Source: Clostridia bacterium (GTDB lineage: Bacteria; Bacillota; Clostridia; Christensenellales; Borkfalkiaceae). From it: a DNA stretch of 64,000 nucleotides. Where the stretch lies: assembly GCA_017545865.1 (NCBI GenBank), contig JAFWXO010000020.1, positions 62,001 through 126,000 on the forward strand, written 5' to 3'. Each line of letters opens with the position of its first letter. The stretch's first letter is position 1. Below the pieces are notes generated by a model. It was not told the origin of the DNA, did not search any database, and worked only from the letters and a program-made list of their open reading frames with translations. Both the position numbers and the translations under genes were made by a program. This document shows, piece after piece, positions 59,692 to 64,000 of the stretch.

Positions 59692-62211
59692 TTATAATTT
59701 ACCTGCAAGAGTGTGGAAATCCGCGTCGTTTTGAGTCTTAATATTGATCAACGGATAAGTTCTTGAATAGTAAAGCATAAATTCTTTGTACTTATCGTAA
59801 TCTGCCTTAGTCAAGTTTTCTCTGTAAAGAGACATAATGTTCATGACCGGAGCAGCAAGTTCAATGTGAATATGGTCAACGGTAATAGCGTATAAACCAG
59901 GATTGATAGTCTTGTATTTTTCAAGTTCATCAATCGCACCGTACATACCTTCTACCCATTTTTGTAAAATAGGTAACGGCCAGTACTTAGGTTGACCCAT
60001 AACTTGACCACCTACACCACCACGAATATTGAATTCGTCTGCCATCCAGTGACGATATACTCTCATTGAGTAGTAAATGTCAAGCATAGTGTCAGCAGCG
60101 TCAAGATACATTGCGTCAAAGAAATCTCTGGTTAAATCACCGATAGGTTGATTGCAGTCCCATTCAAGTTCAGATTGAATATAAGAGTTAAGGGTTTGCC
60201 AGTCGGGAGCGATATCACCATTATCTTGAGATTCGTTAAAGGTGAACTTAACGCCTGCGTTTGCAAGGTATGCATAGTAGTCGTTATTCCAAAGACCCGC
60301 AGTATCGTAGAAGTAGTTGTAACCATATTGGAACGAAGGATAGTCCCAAATTAAGATATCGTTACAGATAAGTCTCCATTCTTCGAAGTTGTGGCGAGCT
60401 TTAGCGTTAACGTTATCGTACCAGTTAGATTGACCAACTCTGTAACCACCAGCGTAGTAGATAGAAACGTTATAACGTTCTTTAGTGTTAGCCCAGTCAA
60501 TAGTACCATCAGCGTTCTTCTTGTATTCATAACCTAAGCAGTCGTATTTAGGATCCCAGTGGCTATCGCCGTTTTCATCTTGCCATACGGGAGCGTTGGT
60601 AAGGTTGTGATATACGAAGTAACCCATAGTGAAACCAAGGTCACGTCTATCGTAAGCTGCGTTTTCAGGCATAGCCATCCAAGGAAGAATGTATTGTTCC
60701 ATAACGTCGTTCAAAAGGAAGTTAACGGCAGCGCAGTTAGAGTCGTCGTTATTCTTATAAAGTTCTTTACAAGCTTCACACGCACAGGGTTCGCCCGCGT
60801 CTTCAATTGAGAAGAGCATTGTGTTTCTGTTGGGGAATTTTTCAACAGGATATAATCTGCAAGATTGCATTACGCATTCTGCAAGACGTTTAACGAGCGC
60901 TTGATAAGCGTTTTGGTTACCTTTTGCAGTATAACAGCAAGATACACCAACCCACATGTTACCAACAGTACCACGTTTGTGACCTAAAGAAGCATTTTCG
61001 TGTTCTTTTTGGTCGCCGTATTGATACCAGTCACCGATACCGTCGCCGTTCTTATCGGCGTTCTTAATAGCATCGGAAACACCGTTACCCCATTCGCCCC
61101 AGCTATCAGGAATACCGTCGCCGTTTTCGTCAACGTCAACAACGCCGTCACCGTCAACGTCTGCTACGTAAGCCTTAGCGGAAGGATTGCCAAGTCTGCC
61201 AGGAGCGTAAGCGTCGTATTGAATTTCGCCAGTAGCGGTATAAACGTCACCAGTAGGAATATATTCGTCGTAGAAATATTTTTCGTAGTTAACGTATTTA
61301 GTATTGTTAATATCAGTTACGTTATCTTTGTAACCTTGGAAGTATTCTTCAACGTTGTGAATTGTAGAATTAGAACCCCAGTTATCAGTGTAAACAACAC
61401 CCATAAGGTCGTTACCGTGAGATGCGGTTAAACGCGCTCTGTAAGAACGGTTGTTCATATCTTCTTGAGTAAGACCGTTAAGTTGGTCGAACGGTTGAGA
61501 TTCTTTACCAACGTCGTAAGTGGGGATATTTCTCATACGTCTATCAATATCAGGGATATCTTTAACGTTGAATACTTTAGCCTTTTCATCTAAAACGTTA
61601 GTGTCAATTCTAATAGTATCTCTGTAGAAATATTCATAGTTGAAGTGAATTGCCATGAAATCGTAAACACAGTTTACAACACCAAGGTCAGATAAACCAA
61701 GGAAGTAAGTAATATTTCTCTTAGTAATAATACGAACGCCTTCGGTTTTAAGGGCTACTCTATCAATTTCAGCGTCTGAAATGTGAATTTCAGGATCGTA
61801 ACCTTCATCACCGGGGTTTTTGTTCATTTTCTTGAACCAAGCGTTATCGCCGAAGGAAATATATTTACCATCAACGTTTAATAATTCGCTGTTTTCAGGA
61901 ATTGAAGGTAATGCAAGACCAGTAGCATCTTCAAAAAGTAAGTCGAATTCCTTCTTAGCAACTTTCATATCAGTAGATAAAACCGTGGGAACGATAGTTG
62001 CAAAGTCAGAAACGCCGTTTTTTACGAGCCATGTGTCAACACTGTCAGGCGCGGTAAAATCGTGAACGCCTTGGAAGGATACGGGAACAAACTCAGGAAG
62101 AGCTTGTTCGCCAGTAGAAGTATCTTCTTCACCACCACACGCAACGATAGAGAAAGAGAGCGTGAGTATAAGAGTTAATATAACGAATATTCTTGATAAT
62201 CTTTTAATCAT
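59692..62211 (-). CDS. DUF4838-type lipoprotein with Ca-binding-like insert
   Basis: The 839-residue protein has a lipoprotein signal with lipobox IVAC (Cys near residue 25). Residues about 95-230 form an N-terminal domain, and the central part has the DUF4838 landmark FSIEDAGEPCACEACKELY near residues 465-490. Between about 350 and 400 is an Asp/Gly-rich insert with DVDGDGVVD, ENGDGIPD and DKNGDGIGD, the pattern of EF-hand/thrombospondin-type-3 calcium repeats. DUF4838 proteins often accompany glycan-degradation clusters and may be glycoside hydrolases. AAAGGAG precedes the start. It lies in one operon with the flanking exported proteins. Confidence 0.84.
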   Translation of the reverse strand: MIKRLSRIFVILTLILTLSFSIVACGGEEDTSTGEQALPEFVPVSFQGVHDFTAPDSVDTWLVKNGVSDFATIVPTVLSTDMKVAKKEFDLLFEDATGLALPSIPENSELLNVDGKYISFGDNAWFKKMNKNPGDEGYDPEIHISDAEIDRVALKTEGVRIITKRNITYFLGLSDLGVVNCVYDFMAIHFNYEYFYRDTIRIDTNVLDEKAKVFNVKDIPDIDRRMRNIPTYDVGKESQPFDQLNGLTQEDMNNRSYRARLTASHGNDLMGVVYTDNWGSNSTIHNVEEYFQGYKDNVTDINNTKYVNYEKYFYDEYIPTGDVYTATGEIQYDAYAPGRLGNPSAKAYVADVDGDGVVDVDENGDGIPDSWGEWGNGVSDAIKNADKNGDGIGDWYQYGDQKEHENASLGHKRGTVGNMWVGVSCCYTAKGNQNAYQALVKRLAECVMQSCRLYPVEKFPNRNTMLFSIEDAGEPCACEACKELYKNNDDSNCAAVNFLLNDVMEQYILPWMAMPENAAYDRRDLGFTMGYFVYHNLTNAPVWQDENGDSHWDPKYDCLGYEYKKNADGTIDWANTKERYNVSIYYAGGYRVGQSNWYDNVNAKARHNFEEWRLICNDILIWDYPSFQYGYNYFYDTAGLWNNDYYAYLANAGVKFTFNESQDNGDIAPDWQTLNSYIQSELEWDCNQPIGDLTRDFFDAMYLDAADTMLDIYYSMRVYRHWMADEFNIRGGVGGQVMGQPKYWPLPILQKWVEGMYGAIDELEKYKTINPGLYAITVDHIHIELAAPVMNIMSLYRENLTKADYDKYKEFMLYYSRTYPLINIKTQNDADFHTLAGKL

Positions 62212-62229
62212 TTTCTTTTTCTCCTTTTA

Positions 62230-64000
62230 TTATTGAACGTTAAGTTTGTAAGAAACAATAGTCATGTTCTTAGCTTCGTCGATAGCCATTACGTAAACGG
62301 TGTACATACCACGTCTTGTAATAATACAGCTATCGGTAATGGGAACGTGTTCATCACCAGTATCAATTATTTCAAACGGTTCAGAAGAATATACGGTGAA
62401 ATAATTTGAATCGTTGATAATAACAACGCCAACGCTTATCTTGGTTTGTTCAGAAACGTCATCAGATACGGTGTATTCAATAGAGAACGCCTTACCTAAA
62501 GTTACGTTGTGAACGGTTGATTCGTTGAAACCATAGTTAAGAGTAATTTCAGGAGCAACGGTATCGGTTGCAGAAATTTGGAAGGAAGGAGCGGTAGATT
62601 TACCAGCAGCATCTTCAACGGTGTATTCTACCTTCCAAGTAGCGTACTTATCAAGTTCGATAACGTAGTTCTTGGTCGGATCTTGAGTACCGTCAAGTAA
62701 AACACCATCTTTACTCTTGATAGGAGCGTTATTATATTTAACAGTCATCTTGGTTCTGTTATTACCATTTTCATCCTTATGAGTGTAAGGAGTTAAAATA
62801 TCGTTAACGTTCGGAGAGTAAATAGTAACTAAAGAGTTAAGCGCGTAAGAACCAGCAGCCGAAGTATAGTAAATCATCGGAGCGGAAGTATCTTGTTGCT
62901 TAGACATATTGAACTTGTGGTTACCAAACGTTAAAATGCTAAGCGCTGCTCTTTCAGAGGTAATACCATCTACAGAAAGAGTGATATAGAAGCGATCAGC
63001 AGCAGGTTTGAACGGAAGGTCATAGTTCTTACCACCGATAGTAACGAGTTGGTTAGCAACGCTGTAGTAGAATTGTAAGTTAGAGTTTTCTTTCAATGCT
63101 ACGGGAGAAGCAAATGCTTTACCGCCGTTAAGAGTACATCTCGTATCGTCACCAAGCATAAAGAGTTGGAAATATACGGAGTTGTTTTCATCGTAAATAT
63201 CGGTAAGAGTGATAGTAAGACTATTGAAGTCGCTCATACCAACTTGAGTTTTTAAGTTAATATAGAATTGACCAACGGTGTTGAAACCAAGCGGGTTGAT
63301 AAAGGTTGCACTCATAGAAGTTGCATTGTCAACCGGCGCCATGTAAAGTTCAGCAAGGTTAGACTTTAATTCAGCGTTTTCAATATCAAAATATTTAGCT
63401 TGATCAATGTTTGCAGTTTGTTTATTCTTAACGGTTGTAAGAACGATCTTATCATTGTTTGCAATAGCAGCGTCATTTCTAACGTCTACAATTTCAGCAA
63501 GACCAGTAACGTAATCTTCAACACCTTCAGAAACGTATTTAAACATTACGGAATCAACGTTAGGAATAAGGTTACCTTCAGAGTCAGCGCCCATAACGAA
63601 GGTGTTGCCTGCTTTTACCCAAGTTGCGCCTTCATCATAACTTAAGTATACGTCAGTCTTGTTTTCAACCATAGTATCGCCGAACTTGTAAGCAGTGAAG
63701 TCAGGCTTTTCATAAGTCATACCTAAAATATAGTATTTTTGAAGAAGAGGCGCAGATGCGAATTCAACAACGTTGTTAGATACGCAGTTTACTTCGTAAG
63801 TTTCAACGTGATAGTTAGCATTGTCAGTAAATTCGTAAGTTACGGTATATTTACCAGTTTCAATGGGCTTGAACGCAATCTTTTGACCTTCATAATTATA
63901 TAAATTGTAGTTAGCGTTAAAGTATTCTTTGCCACCCTTAGTGATAGTTAACTTAACGTTTAAGTCTTCTTTAACGTTTAAGGTATCTAAATATTTAAGA
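62230..64000 (-). CDS. Large exported Ig-fold protein, 5' partial
   Basis: The frame stays open to the window end: the Met at 63720 is internal because the 280 bases beyond it translate without a stop (KYLDTLNVKEDL through PLLQKYYILG). At least 590 residues are present. The C-terminal part has repeated beta-sandwich features, including TDTVAPEITLNYG and YTVYVMAIDEAKNM, typical of bacterial Ig or cadherin-like domains. A middle section (about 170 residues from the visible start) is less clear. It is the first of three co-directional genes for surface proteins, 18 bases upstream of the DUF4838 gene. A carbohydrate-binding surface protein is likely; the enzyme domain, if any, is outside the window. 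Confidence 0.75.
   Translation of the reverse strand, partial: LKYLDTLNVKEDLNVKLTITKGGKEYFNANYNLYNYEGQKIAFKPIETGKYTVTYEFTDNANYHVETYEVNCVSNNVVEFASAPLLQKYYILGMTYEKPDFTAYKFGDTMVENKTDVYLSYDEGATWVKAGNTFVMGADSEGNLIPNVDSVMFKYVSEGVEDYVTGLAEIVDVRNDAAIANNDKIVLTTVKNKQTANIDQAKYFDIENAELKSNLAELYMAPVDNATSMSATFINPLGFNTVGQFYINLKTQVGMSDFNSLTITLTDIYDENNSVYFQLFMLGDDTRCTLNGGKAFASPVALKENSNLQFYYSVANQLVTIGGKNYDLPFKPAADRFYITLSVDGITSERAALSILTFGNHKFNMSKQQDTSAPMIYYTSAAGSYALNSLVTIYSPNVNDILTPYTHKDENGNNRTKMTVKYNNAPIKSKDGVLLDGTQDPTKNYVIELDKYATWKVEYTVEDAAGKSTAPSFQISATDTVAPEITLNYGFNESTVHNVTLGKAFSIEYTVSDDVSEQTKISVGVVIINDSNYFTVYSSEPFEIIDTGDEHVPITDSCIITRRGMYTVYVMAIDEAKNMTIVSYKLNVQ

Noticed and set aside
1..64000. CRISPR arrays, insertion sequences, rRNA genes, replication origin boxes
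   Set aside because: No regular repeat-spacer pattern, transposase, rRNA sequence or cluster of DnaA boxes was seen.

Overview
The window is AT-rich, densely packed bacterial DNA whose gene content points to an uncultured anaerobic Clostridia-type Firmicute, probably from a gut. Evidence: the miaB-mutS-mutL-miaA and scpA-scpB clusters, LexA next to HflX, a MutL with an endonuclease-type C-terminus, and sporulation genes (GerW/YtfJ, a DUF2953 protein, a SpoIIM-like protein, SpoIVB), which suggest an endospore former or a recent descendant of one. No rRNA, CRISPR array, insertion sequence or prophage is visible.

Layout. 1-7.2 kb (+): a U32 peptidase-like protein cut by the window start, MutS2, a small membrane protein, cysteine desulfurase and ThiI (tRNA thiolation). 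7.2-9.4 kb (-): class A penicillin-binding protein. 9.5-16.2 kb (+): miaB-mutS-mutL-miaA. 16.2-19.4 kb: lexA, a 55-residue Cys-rich protein too short for routine gene calling, hflX and a XerC/D-type recombinase. 19.5-22 kb: small membrane proteins, a YgjP-type metallopeptidase, and a PadR-like regulator fused to a membrane domain. 22-25.4 kb: a creatininase-family/creatinase-like gene pair with a divergent AraC regulator and an SdpI-family protein. 25.4-33.2 kb (-): azlCD, a phosphatase-lacZ-DUF1295 operon, and uraA-upp. 33.4-37 kb: a ferritin-like protein divergent from a DUF1538 permease and a double P-II protein. 37-39.4 kb (-): a GNAT enzyme and a beta-glucuronidase. 39.5-39.9 kb: tRNA-Ser(UGA) followed by two homologous structured RNA-like units. 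40-46.9 kb (-): spore and cell-wall genes, RluB and ScpAB. 47-52.2 kb (-): a sugar-acid operon (GH-A hydrolase, aldose epimerase, UlaG-like lactonase, galactonate dehydratase, SDR dehydrogenase, KDPG/KDPGal aldolase) with a divergent AraC regulator. 53-64 kb (-): SpoIVB, a TetR regulator, and three very large exported proteins, the last running off the window end.

How genes work together. The lacZ, beta-glucuronidase and GH-A genes, the sugar-acid operon and the big surface lipoproteins indicate a glycan-degrading lifestyle. The sugar-acid operon has the outline of a De Ley-Doudoroff route lacking only the sugar-acid kinase. The tRNA-modification and mismatch-repair genes are housekeeping.

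Two patterns stand out. First, seven genes have a near-consensus sigma-A promoter whose -10 hexamer ends only 6-7 bases before the ATG, so the mRNAs should be leaderless, while neighbouring genes have clear Shine-Dalgarno sites. Second, downstream of tRNA-Ser lie two tandem units with the same predicted fold; their stems differ in sequence but keep pairing, and each is separated from its neighbour by an intrinsic-terminator hairpin. Both are sequence-based predictions that need transcript data.
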